Origin: JBDHHQ01 sp039586035
GTDB lineage: Bacteria; Gemmatimonadota; Gemmatimonadetes; Longimicrobiales; Gaopeijiaceae
DNA: 64,000 nucleotides
NCBI GenBank assembly: GCA_039586035.1
Contig: JBDHLD010000014.1
Coordinates: 1 to 64,000 of the forward strand
Direction: 5' to 3'
A model generated the notes under the pieces. The model did no database searches. It saw only the letters and a program-made list of their open reading frames with translations, and was not told the origin of the DNA. Positions 36,665 through 44,820 of this stretch are shown in pieces (the stretch's first letter is position 1; each line of letters starts with the position of its first letter). The translations under genes were made by a program, and so were the position numbers.

Positions 36665-37672
36665 CTACGACTGGTGAGTGGGCTCGAGGGTCTCCGACCC
36701 GTGGCTCGTCCCGTGAGGCCGGATTTCGAAGAGCTCGCTCACGGACTCGTTCGAGTGGGTGTTGACGATGGCATCCGCCAGAAGGCCTGCCACCGAGAGG
36801 ATCCGCAGCCTGTCAAAGCGCCGCTCCTCGGGCACGTGGATGCTGTTGGTGACCACGAGCTCCTCCAACGGCGCGGCGGAGAGCTTTTCGGCCGCCGTCC
36901 CCGAGAGGAGGGCGTGCGTGCCGCAGGCGTAGACCTTGGTGGCGCCCCGTTCCTTGAGTGCATGCACCGCGTTCGCCATGGTGCCGCCCGTGTCCACCAT
37001 GTCGTCGGTGATCAGGCAGGGGCGCCCCTCCACCTCACCGACCACGTTGAGCACCTGAGCCACGTTGGCGCGCGGCCGACGCTTGTCGATGATGGCCAGC
37101 GACGCCCCCAACCGCTTCGCGTAGCCCCGGGCCATCTTGGCGGACCCCACGTCCGGCGCCACCACGACCAGATCCTCGAGCTCGAGGCTGCGGAAGTAGT
37201 CGATCAGGACGGGACGGCCATAGAGGTGGTCGACCGGGATGTCGAAGAAGCTGGCGATCTGGTGCTGGTGGAAGTCGATCCCCAAGACGCGATCCGCACC
37301 CGCCGCCTCGATGAGGTTCGCCACCAGCTTCGCCCCAACGGACACGCGTGGCTGGTCCTTCCGGTCCTGACGACCGTAGCCGAAGTAGGGGATCACCGCC
37401 GTGACGCGAGCCGCCGAGGCCCGCATCGCCGCGTCGATCAGGAGCAACAGCTCCATGAGGTTCTCGGCAGGGGCCGGCGTGGGCTGGATGATGAAGACGT
37501 CCCGTCCACGGACGTTCTCGTCGATCCTGACGAAGATCTCGCCGTCGGCGAAGTCCTCGATCGTGACGCCCAAGGTCGTCTGGCCGATCCGATCTCCGAT
37601 CTCCATGGCCAGCGAACGATTGGCCCGCCCGGCCAGGAGCATCAGCGGGCCTCTTTGGAAGGTGTAGTCCAT
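36665..37672 (-). CDS. prs: Ribose-phosphate pyrophosphokinase (PRPP synthetase)
   Basis: 335 aa from the ATG reading MDYTFQRG; a TTG seven codons earlier is also possible. Landmarks are ADGEIFVRIDENVRGRDVF, YFGYGRQDRKD, IDFHQHQIASFFD (metal-binding His), VVAPDVGSAKMARGYAKRL and the PRPP loop ITDDMVDTGGTM. It makes PRPP for nucleotides, His and Trp. It leads prs-rplY-pth. Confidence 0.96.
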   Translation of the reverse strand: MDYTFQRGPLMLLAGRANRSLAMEIGDRIGQTTLGVTIEDFADGEIFVRIDENVRGRDVFIIQPTPAPAENLMELLLLIDAAMRASAARVTAVIPYFGYGRQDRKDQPRVSVGAKLVANLIEAAGADRVLGIDFHQHQIASFFDIPVDHLYGRPVLIDYFRSLELEDLVVVAPDVGSAKMARGYAKRLGASLAIIDKRRPRANVAQVLNVVGEVEGRPCLITDDMVDTGGTMANAVHALKERGATKVYACGTHALLSGTAAEKLSAAPLEELVVTNSIHVPEERRFDRLRILSVAGLLADAIVNTHSNESVSELFEIRPHGTSHGSETLEPTHQS

Positions 37673-37756
37673 ATTCCTGGAGGTCGGATCCAATGATAGT
37701 TGCGACAGCCCGCTAAGTTAGAGACGGGTCCAGGTGCCGTCAACGTGGAAGCGGCG

Positions 37757-39550
37757 TCACTCCACGACCCTGAGCGTGCGGTGGACGGCCATGGTGGAGC
37801 GTCCCGGCAGCTCGAGCTCGAGCGTGAGGCGGTACCGGCCGGGGCCGAGGGCGGTGAGGTCTACGTCCGTGGCCCGAAACTCACGGCGAGCACCTCCCCC
37901 GCCCTGCTCGCTCCACGAAACCTGCACCTCGGGCCCCCCACCGAAAAGGCCCAGGAGCGAGCCCACCTTCTCCGCCAGGCCCCGGTCGCGCTTCACGACG
38001 GTGAGCCGATAGGCCATGCTCACGGCTTCGGGGCCGAGCCCGGTCACTTCCCAGGCGACGCCGAGGGGTTGTCCGGGCAGAATGGCGTTCCCCGGCCAGG
38101 CCTGGTCGATGGCCGCTGCTAGAGTCTCGGGCATACCGGGACCGGCGTCGAGAAGCAGTGCGTCGGAGAGGGCAGGAACGTCGGGCGGCAGCGTGTCGGC
38201 CACCAGTCCCAACCTCGTCCGGCTGGCGCGCCCGAGCTTCGAGGTCAGGCTCTCTACCGAAGCCAGGTAGGAGCCGGCCGGCACCTGGAGGGACAGGCGT
38301 CCCACGGGCCCCGCCGTGCTGGTGGCCGCGTGGATGGCCCCACCGGTCTCCGGCAGCAGGAAGAGGCCCGCCTCCACCGCCTGATCGGGGGGTACGTCCG
38401 AGTCCAGGCGCCGGAGCAGGGCACCGGCGGGTCGGTCGTCGTCCTCCGGCGGCGTCATTCTGTACGCGGCCACCACAAGCACCGAGTCGCCGCGCCAGAA
38501 GCGGGCGATCTGGACGGCCGCGCGGGTCGCCACGGGGGCGTAGAGGGGCGCGTACGCACTCCTCGGCCGATCCGGAGACAGCTCCCAGGCTTCCTCGTCC
38601 GATGCCGCGGGCCGGGCGATCGCCGCCGCAGGCGGCATGTAGGTCAAGGATTCGGGGTGATGGTGGCCCACGACGCCAGTGCTCCGGGACTCGCCGGGAC
38701 CGGCGCGCGTGCGCTCCCAACCCACCTCCCAGCCGTACCGGACCAGCAGCTCCTCGAGGTCCGGGCCCCACGACATGCCATACGCCGATCGGCTGTCCGA
38801 CCGGATGCGGGACACCGTGTGCCGAGCGTAGTGCTCGGTGAGGCGATCGTTGCCGGACTTCAGGAAGAAGGGATCGGCGAGCTGCCAGGCCCGCTCCACG
38901 AGACGGTCGGGGGGGAGGGTGTCGTGTGCGTCCCGTAGGACGTTCCCCCGGTCCTCGAGCAACGGCGACGGGTCCCGCCATCGACCCGCCAACTCGGGAC
39001 TCATGGCGGCCAGCGCCGCATCGAAGGCCCGCTCGGCGTCCACGAAGCGTTGGGCTCCGTGGTAGGCGAGCCCCCGGAGAGCGTCACACCATCCCCGCTG
39101 CCCGCCGTGACACGCATCGGCGACGTGGACGGCCTCGGTCCACCGGCCGACCTCGCCCAGGTAGAAGATCCGTTGCCCGGTGATCCAGGTGTCACCCGGA
39201 ATCCGCTCACCGGCAATCCGCAGCTCCCCGAGCAGCTGCTCCCGGGCCGCACGGATCTCGGGAGACTCCGGAACCGGCTCCCAGTCGCCCTCGCCATGTC
39301 GCATGCACATGCGGCCGATGACCTCGTCGCACTGGCCGCCCCAGCTTCCCCACGTCGAGGGCAGGTGCAGTCGACGATACCGTTCGAAGCGTGTCTGGGC
39401 GCCGCGGGCTCGGTCACGGACCTCGGCTGAATCCACCGCCTCGGGGACCGCGGTGAGGTGGAGGGCATCCTGACCGGCTACCGACGTCGAGGCGAGCGGG
39501 ACCGCGGTCAGCAGGCTGAGTGACGCGACGAGGGCCAGTGGGCTCTGCAT
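37757..39550 (-). CDS. Large secreted protein with a GWxTD-like region
   Basis: 597 aa with a signal peptide (residues 1-26). A helical, TPR-like region (about 95-185) contains Cys147 and Cys155, and Cys74 and Cys82 lie earlier. Residues 222-280 (WQLADPFFLKSGNDRLTEHY and DLEELLVRYGWEVGWER) resemble the GWxTD domain context of Gemmatimonadota and Bacteroidota secreted proteins, although the GWxTD motif itself is not exact. The rest is beta-rich. No enzyme motif is seen. AAGGAG lies in the 19 bp between its start and the tRNA-Gln. It sits between tRNA-Gln and prs, inside an otherwise housekeeping run. Confidence 0.75.
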   Translation of the reverse strand: MQSPLALVASLSLLTAVPLASTSVAGQDALHLTAVPEAVDSAEVRDRARGAQTRFERYRRLHLPSTWGSWGGQCDEVIGRMCMRHGEGDWEPVPESPEIRAAREQLLGELRIAGERIPGDTWITGQRIFYLGEVGRWTEAVHVADACHGGQRGWCDALRGLAYHGAQRFVDAERAFDAALAAMSPELAGRWRDPSPLLEDRGNVLRDAHDTLPPDRLVERAWQLADPFFLKSGNDRLTEHYARHTVSRIRSDSRSAYGMSWGPDLEELLVRYGWEVGWERTRAGPGESRSTGVVGHHHPESLTYMPPAAAIARPAASDEEAWELSPDRPRSAYAPLYAPVATRAAVQIARFWRGDSVLVVAAYRMTPPEDDDRPAGALLRRLDSDVPPDQAVEAGLFLLPETGGAIHAATSTAGPVGRLSLQVPAGSYLASVESLTSKLGRASRTRLGLVADTLPPDVPALSDALLLDAGPGMPETLAAAIDQAWPGNAILPGQPLGVAWEVTGLGPEAVSMAYRLTVVKRDRGLAEKVGSLLGLFGGGPEVQVSWSEQGGGGARREFRATDVDLTALGPGRYRLTLELELPGRSTMAVHRTLRVVE

Positions 39551-39569
39551 GTACTCCTTTCCTGCGAAA

Positions 39570-39640
39570 TTGCCCCCCCAGGACTCGAACCTGGACCAAG
39601 GGTTCCAAAGACCCTTGTGCTGCCGTTACACCAGGGGGCA
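39570..39640 (-). tRNA. tRNA-Gln (anticodon UUG)
   Basis: 71 nt including an A discriminator. The acceptor stem is TGCCCCC/GGGGGCA, the D arm is short, and the anticodon stem AGGGT/ACCCT holds loop CTTTGGA with TTG as anticodon. The T arm includes GGTTCGAGTCC. CCA is not encoded, so the CCA-adding enzyme in this window would be needed. It follows ispE by 185 bp, a common pairing. The ATG of a secreted-protein gene lies only 19 nt after its 3' end. Confidence 0.95.
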
Positions 39641-39825
39641 GTCGTGATCGACCCGCGCCTGCGCCGCGCTCCGGCCACGGCGCTCGGACCTTCCTGCTCG
39701 AGGGAGCTCGTCCCGCGACTGCTCATCGCACCCCGACCGCGCGGCGATCGTGGCACCGCCGGTCTGGAAAAGGTAGCGTGCGGCGCCTTCCCGCTCCACT
39801 CGACTCGGCCCGCCCACCGGCCCAC

Positions 39826-40719
39826 TCACTGCCGAAACGCCGGCTCCGGCATGGAGAGCCGCGAGGTCGTGCGGATGAGCGTCACGCCGGGAAACCACTC
39901 CGCCATCCGAAGGGACGCCAGCTCACGCTGGCCCGGATCCTCGTAGACGGCGAAGACGGTGGAGCCGCTCCCTGCGAGCAGGCAGAGGAGAGGCTCCGTC
40001 TCGAGGAGCCTCGCGTGCAGCTCCCCGAGCGCCGGCTCCACGGTGAACACCGCGGGGTGAAAGTCGTTCTCCGCGACGCGGGCCAAGGAGGACCAGGACT
40101 CCAGCGCTTCCGGATGCAGGGCTCCGATCGGCGTCGCTGCACCCACGGCCGAGCGGGTTTCGTCCAGCGCCTCGAACGCCGCCGCGGTCGAGACGCTGAT
40201 CTCGGGCACGCACAGCAGGAAGTGGGCCTCGGGAAGCGGCGCGAGCGGCAGGAAGCGGTCGCCCCTACCCCAGGCCAACGCAACGGGAGACGGACTCAGG
40301 AAGAACGGCACGTCGGCGCCCAGGCCGGACCCTACGCGCGCCAATCGGTCGACGCCCAGCTCCCCTTCATACATCCAGTCCAGGGCCCTCAATACCGCGG
40401 CGGCATCGGAGGAGCCGCCGCCCAGGCCGCCTGCGGCCGGGATGTTTTTTTCCAGGTGGATCCGGATACCCTGGGTGATGTCGGCGGACTCCAGATATGC
40501 CCGGGCCGCCCGGTAGGCCAGGTTCTCCTCGGGCGGACAAGGCGAGGGCCCCGACACCTCGAGCGTGATACCCTCCCCCGCCGGGGCGACTTCCACGGCG
40601 TCACCGAAGTCGAGGGCCGCGAAGACCGTCTCCAGCTGGTGGTAGCCCGACTCTTCCCGCGCCATCACCCGCAGACGCAGGTTGACTTTGGCCGGCGCCT
40701 CCAGCCGGACGACCTTCAC
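39826..40719 (-). CDS. ispE: 4-diphosphocytidyl-2-C-methyl-D-erythritol kinase
   Basis: 297 aa, GHMP kinase. It starts at the GTG overlapping the upstream stop (GTGA) and reads VKVVRLEAPAKVNLRLRV; a longer open frame upstream is a shadow. The ATP-binding loop is AAGGLGGGSSDAAA, with SGLGADVPFFL and a C-terminal LAGSGSTVFAVY. It phosphorylates CDP-ME in the non-mevalonate isoprenoid pathway. The ispE/tRNA-Gln/prs neighbourhood is common in bacteria. Confidence 0.95.
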   Translation of the reverse strand: MKVVRLEAPAKVNLRLRVMAREESGYHQLETVFAALDFGDAVEVAPAGEGITLEVSGPSPCPPEENLAYRAARAYLESADITQGIRIHLEKNIPAAGGLGGGSSDAAAVLRALDWMYEGELGVDRLARVGSGLGADVPFFLSPSPVALAWGRGDRFLPLAPLPEAHFLLCVPEISVSTAAAFEALDETRSAVGAATPIGALHPEALESWSSLARVAENDFHPAVFTVEPALGELHARLLETEPLLCLLAGSGSTVFAVYEDPGQRELASLRMAEWFPGVTLIRTTSRLSMPEPAFRQ

Positions 40720-41813
40720 GAGCTCTCCGAGCGTGTCGGTCCGCCGGGCGGCGCGTCGTCCCGCGAACCCGTCGCCTCGGGGTGGGCGGCCTCGACAGCC
40801 TCCTCGACCCTGGTTTCGGCGGACCCGACCTCCTGCAGGGAGAGCCCCAACCGCCAAGCGTAGAAGAGGCCCAGCAGCGTCACCGGGAAGAAGCCACCGA
40901 GGTGGAAGCCGACCGCGTACGACAAAGCCTGGCCGACGGGGACTCCATAGACGTCGGACAGCGCCACGCGGGCCGCCAGGTGCCACGTACCGAAGAAGCC
41001 CGGGGCGCTGGGAATCGCCACGAAGAGCGCCACCGCCGACTGCACGAAGATCGCCGCGACGAAGCCCTCGTCGATTCCAAAGGCCAGGAAGGCCACCCAG
41101 AAGCCGAACGAGTTCCACAGCCAGAGGAAGAGGGACCACGCCACCGCCTGCACCAGCAAGCGCGGGCTCTGCAGCACCCCCAGTCCCTCCAGGAAGGCCT
41201 CGAGGGCGTCCACGATCAGTCGGGACAGATTCCCTGGAAGCAGACGAGCGAACCGCTCCGCCAGCGCTACGACGCGCCGTGGCCAGATGAGCAGGACGAC
41301 GAGCCCGAGGAAGAGAACCGCAACCCCCACCGCACCGGCCCGGAGCGCGAGACCGAGAGTGCCGCCGTCCCCGGCGGCGTCCCTGGGGAAACCCGGGGAC
41401 ACCAACACGAGCCCCGTAAGGAGCAGGATTGTCATGGCGTCCAGAAACCGCTCGACCACCAGGGTCCCGAAGGCGCCCGAGGCCGTGGTCGGCGTCAAGC
41501 GGCTCAACGCATAGGCCCTGGCGAACTCACCGACCCTGGCGGGCAGGAGGTTGTTGGCCATGAAGCCGATGTTCACGGCTGCGAAGCGAGGCCCGAAGCC
41601 GGTGCCGGGCTGGACGGGCTCCAACAACACCTTCCAGCGCAAAGCCCGTATCGGGTAGGTCATGGTCACGATCACGACGGCGGCCAGGAGCAGCCACGGA
41701 TCGGCACGCCGGATGTCCGCGAGGATCGCTCCCAGGTCTTCGCCCCGGAACACGAACCAGAGCAGGACCAGGCTGACGAGGATCCCGACGACCGCCTTCC
41801 AATCGAGTTTCAT
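40716..41813 (-). CDS. Lysylphosphatidylglycerol synthase TM-region/UPF0104 family membrane protein
   Basis: 365 aa from MKLDWKAVVG, with about eight or nine membrane helices and a charged C-terminal tail. Family landmarks are PIRALRWKVLLEP, FMANNLLPARVGEFARAYAL and VERFLDAMTILLL, then AIPSAPGFFGTWHLA. Such domains without the catalytic aminoacyl-transfer domain are found as flippase- or glycosyl-transfer-related proteins; the role is unknown. It overlaps ispE by GTGA, which couples their translation. Confidence 0.87.
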   Translation of the reverse strand: MKLDWKAVVGILVSLVLLWFVFRGEDLGAILADIRRADPWLLLAAVVIVTMTYPIRALRWKVLLEPVQPGTGFGPRFAAVNIGFMANNLLPARVGEFARAYALSRLTPTTASGAFGTLVVERFLDAMTILLLTGLVLVSPGFPRDAAGDGGTLGLALRAGAVGVAVLFLGLVVLLIWPRRVVALAERFARLLPGNLSRLIVDALEAFLEGLGVLQSPRLLVQAVAWSLFLWLWNSFGFWVAFLAFGIDEGFVAAIFVQSAVALFVAIPSAPGFFGTWHLAARVALSDVYGVPVGQALSYAVGFHLGGFFPVTLLGLFYAWRLGLSLQEVGSAETRVEEAVEAAHPEATGSRDDAPPGGPTRSESS

Positions 41814-41862
41814 GACGATGCCCTGGGACGGCGTCTGGCTGGGTCGATCCGGGGAGAGGCCA

Positions 41863-42630
41863 CTAGTACCCCAACGGCGGCAGCCAGCGCCCAGGGTCCC
41901 GAACCATGGTGGGGGCCTGGCGCATGAGGTCCAGCATCTCCCGCACCGCACGCTCCATGCCCACGAGGACGGCCCGGGATACGATGCTGTGACCGATATT
42001 CAGCTCCTCGAGTCGAGGAAGCGCGGCCACCGGTGTCACGTTCTCGTACGTGAGACCATGTCCGGCGTGAACGTGGAGCCCCGCGTCGTGGGCCTTCCCG
42101 CCCGCTGCCGCCAGGCGCTCCAGCTGGCGTCCCCGAGCATCTCCCGACGCGTTGGCGTACTCCCCGGTGTGCAGCTCCACCGCGTGGGCGCCCAGCGCCG
42201 CCGCCACCTCGATGGCGTGGTCGTCGGGGTCGATGAACAGCGACGTGCGGATCCCGGCCTCCGTCAGGTTCCCGAGAGCGGTCTCCAGCGCATCACGGGT
42301 CGCCCCGGATTCCAGGTCCAGCCCTCCCTCGGTCGTGACCTCCTCCCGCTTCTCGGGCACGAGCGTCGCCTGGACGGGGGCCAGCGAGCAGGCGATCTCC
42401 ACCATCTCCGGATTCGCCGCCAGCTCCAGGTTCACGACCGTCCGCACCGTTTCCATGAGCAGGCGCACGTCCCGGTCGTCGATGTGACGCCGATCTTCGC
42501 GCAGGTGGACCGTGATGCCGTGGGCGCCGCCCAGCTCGGCCAGCACCGCCGCCCGCACGGGGTCCGGCTCGTCGGTCCGACGAGCCTGCCGCACGGTGGC
42601 CACGTGATCGATGTTTACGTAGAGCCTCAT
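41863..42630 (-). CDS. pdxJ: Pyridoxine 5'-phosphate synthase
   Basis: 255 aa TIM barrel. Landmarks are MRLYVNIDHVATVRQARRTD, GITVHLREDRRHIDDRDV, VTLVPEKREE-like ATLVPEKREEVTTEGGLD, VELHTGEYA, and HAGHGLTYENV with NIGHSIVSRA. It joins 1-deoxyxylulose 5-phosphate and 3-amino-2-oxopropyl phosphate in the DXP-dependent vitamin B6 route. It overlaps the DUF2520 gene by ATGA. Confidence 0.96.
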   Translation of the reverse strand: MRLYVNIDHVATVRQARRTDEPDPVRAAVLAELGGAHGITVHLREDRRHIDDRDVRLLMETVRTVVNLELAANPEMVEIACSLAPVQATLVPEKREEVTTEGGLDLESGATRDALETALGNLTEAGIRTSLFIDPDDHAIEVAAALGAHAVELHTGEYANASGDARGRQLERLAAAGGKAHDAGLHVHAGHGLTYENVTPVAALPRLEELNIGHSIVSRAVLVGMERAVREMLDLMRQAPTMVRDPGRWLPPLGY

Positions 42631-43499
42631 CGCTCCGCCTCGAATAGTTCCACCAGTGTCTGTGCGGTCGCGTCGTCCAACTCGGTGCCGCCCACCTCCA
42701 GCGCCGCGAGACCCACCGCGGCGTACATGCGCCGCTCCACCGGCTCCAGGGTCCGCAGGTGGAGCCGTACCGTGTCGAGGTCACCTCGCTGGACCGGGCC
42801 CGTCAGGGAGCTCAGCTCCTCGGAACCGGCGTAGCTGTGCACCGTGCCCTCCACCAACGTCTGCAAGGCCGACCTGGCCTCCGGACCGGGCACCCCCGCC
42901 CGCATCATGAGCTCTCGGCTCACGTCCAACAGCACCGTGACGTAGTTGGACGCCAGCACTGCCGCCGCGTGATAGAGCGGCCGCCGGATCGCAGGCACTT
43001 CCAGCCCCGGCGCGCCCAGGTGGGAGAGGAGACGGTAGGCGGTGCGCCGGGCCTGAGGCTCCCCCGCCACGGCGAAGTGGGCTCCCCGAAGGAGATCGGC
43101 ACCCGTCACCGGGTTCGAGAGAGACTGAAGCGGGTGAAGAGAACCCACCGAGTAGCCCCGCTCGTGCAAAGGAGCCAAGACGTCGGTTCGCAGGGCGCCC
43201 GAGACGTGAAACGCCGAACAGCCGTCCGGCGCGTCACCCAGGGCACCCAGGCGCAACGCAGTCTCCGCCACCGCGTCGTCCGGGACCGACAGGATGACGG
43301 CTGTCGTCCCGGCTCCGGGCCGCCGCAGGCCGTACACGTATCGAGCGGTGCCTTGAATGAAGAGCGGGTGCGCGGGCGGCTCCGGGCGACGGCCTGCGTA
43401 GACGAGGTCGACGGGAGCCTCCTGCGACAGGGCGTACCCCAGGGAGAGGCCCACGCGGCCGGGGCCCACGAAGAAGAGGTGCTCCCGATCAGGCGACAT
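42627..43499 (-). CDS. Rossmann-like and DUF2520 domain protein
   Basis: 290 aa. An N-terminal NAD(P)-type fold (FFVGPGRVGLSLGYAL, VILSVPDDAV) is followed by the helical DUF2520 part (SLHPLQSL, YHAAAVLASNYVTVLL, GPVQRGD). It looks like the 6-phosphogluconate-dehydrogenase or pantoate-reductase class, but the substrate is unknown. It overlaps hflX by 11 bp and pdxJ by ATGA, so it belongs to a coupled run. Confidence 0.88.
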   Translation of the reverse strand: MSPDREHLFFVGPGRVGLSLGYALSQEAPVDLVYAGRRPEPPAHPLFIQGTARYVYGLRRPGAGTTAVILSVPDDAVAETALRLGALGDAPDGCSAFHVSGALRTDVLAPLHERGYSVGSLHPLQSLSNPVTGADLLRGAHFAVAGEPQARRTAYRLLSHLGAPGLEVPAIRRPLYHAAAVLASNYVTVLLDVSRELMMRAGVPGPEARSALQTLVEGTVHSYAGSEELSSLTGPVQRGDLDTVRLHLRTLEPVERRMYAAVGLAALEVGGTELDDATAQTLVELFEAER

Positions 43500-44802
43500 C
43501 GAGTACGGTGACTCCGGGGCGTCGCTGTAGACGGCTCACGGTGGGACTCGGGAGGCGGACCGTCACGCGAACGGTGGCGCCGTTGCTCGCCCGCTCCAAC
43601 ACCTCTCCCTCTCGGTACAAGGATGCCAGCGTCTCTCCATCACCCGCCGACAGGTCCAGCGTGACCTCCTGGAGGCGAGCCCGCATGCGCGCCCGCATGA
43701 CCGCCTTGAGCTCGTCGGCGCCGCCCGCGTCCAACGCCGAGACGAAGACGGCGGCGTGAGGCTCGAACGCCTGTGTTCGCTGGCGCAGCGCCGCCTCCTC
43801 GGTGTGCGTGAGCCGGTCGATCTTGTTGAACACGAGGATGCAGGGAACCTCAGAGAGGTCCAGCTCGGCCAAGACCTCGTCCACGACGGTGCGCTGCTCC
43901 TCTCGATCCGGATGAGACGCGTCAATTACGTGGAGTAGCAGGTCCGCCTCCCGAGCTTCCTCCAACGTAGACCGGAACGAGGCGATCAGATGGTGGGGCA
44001 GCTTCCGGATGAAGCCCACCGTGTCGGTCACCAGCGCCTCGAACCCGCTGCCGAGGTCCACGCTGCGCGTCGCGGAGTCCAGCGTGGCGAAGAGGCGATC
44101 CTCGACGAACAGGTCCGCTCCCGACATGGCCCGCAGGAGGGACGACTTGCCGGCGTTCGTGTACCCGACCAGTGCGGCCCGGTATTGACCCTCGCGTCTC
44201 TTCCTCTGAGTCGCCCTGGACCGGGCGACGACGGCGAGCTTCTTCTTGAGGTCCGCGATACGAAGCCCGATCAGCCGGCGATCGGTCTCGAGCTGCGTTT
44301 CACCAGGACCTCGGAGCCCGATTCCCCCCCGGATTCTGGAAAGGTGATTCCACATCCGGGTCAGGCGCGGAAGGAGGTACTCGAGCTGAGCCAGCTCGAC
44401 CTGCATCTTGGCCTCCCGCGTCCGGGCGCGGGTGGCGAAGATGTCCAGGATCAGCTCCGGGCGATCCATGATCCGCACGCCCACGACCTTCTCCAGGTTG
44501 CTGCCCTGCCGGGGAGACAGCTCCTCGTCGATGATGACCAGCGATGCGCCGGACGCCTCCACGGTAGCTCGGAGCTCTTCGGCCTTACCGCTGCCGATGT
44601 AGAGCGACGGGTTGGGCGCGTTGATCCGTTGCCTCACCACGGCCGCAACCTCACCTCCGGCCGTATCCGTGAGCCGCGCGAGCTCGTTCAGATGCTCCTC
44701 GGCGAGCCTGGGCTCGATGTCCTTGGTCGGCGCCCCGACCAGGACCACACGGTCGACGGGTGCTTTGTTGTCCAGAAGCTGCGTTGGAATCGTCTCCTCC
44801 AC
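43489..44802 (-). CDS. hflX: Ribosome-splitting GTPase HflX
   Basis: 437 aa from a GTG start. The N-terminal HflX domain (INAPNPSLYIGSGKAEEL, IIDEELSPRQGSNLE, GIGLRGPGETQLE) is followed by a coiled helix and the G domain: VGYTNAGKSSL, a LFATLDSATRSV switch, DTVGFIRKLPHHL and FNKIDRL. It separates stalled ribosomes under stress. It lies 18 bp after rarA. Confidence 0.96.
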   Translation of the reverse strand: MEETIPTQLLDNKAPVDRVVLVGAPTKDIEPRLAEEHLNELARLTDTAGGEVAAVVRQRINAPNPSLYIGSGKAEELRATVEASGASLVIIDEELSPRQGSNLEKVVGVRIMDRPELILDIFATRARTREAKMQVELAQLEYLLPRLTRMWNHLSRIRGGIGLRGPGETQLETDRRLIGLRIADLKKKLAVVARSRATQRKRREGQYRAALVGYTNAGKSSLLRAMSGADLFVEDRLFATLDSATRSVDLGSGFEALVTDTVGFIRKLPHHLIASFRSTLEEAREADLLLHVIDASHPDREEQRTVVDEVLAELDLSEVPCILVFNKIDRLTHTEEAALRQRTQAFEPHAAVFVSALDAGGADELKAVMRARMRARLQEVTLDLSAGDGETLASLYREGEVLERASNGATVRVTVRLPSPTVSRLQRRPGVTVLDVA

Positions 44803-44820
44803 GCTGGTGACACGCCCCTC

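Noticed and set aside
39541..39660. Integrated element at tRNA-Gln
   Set aside because: No integrase, direct repeat of the tRNA end or composition change was seen.
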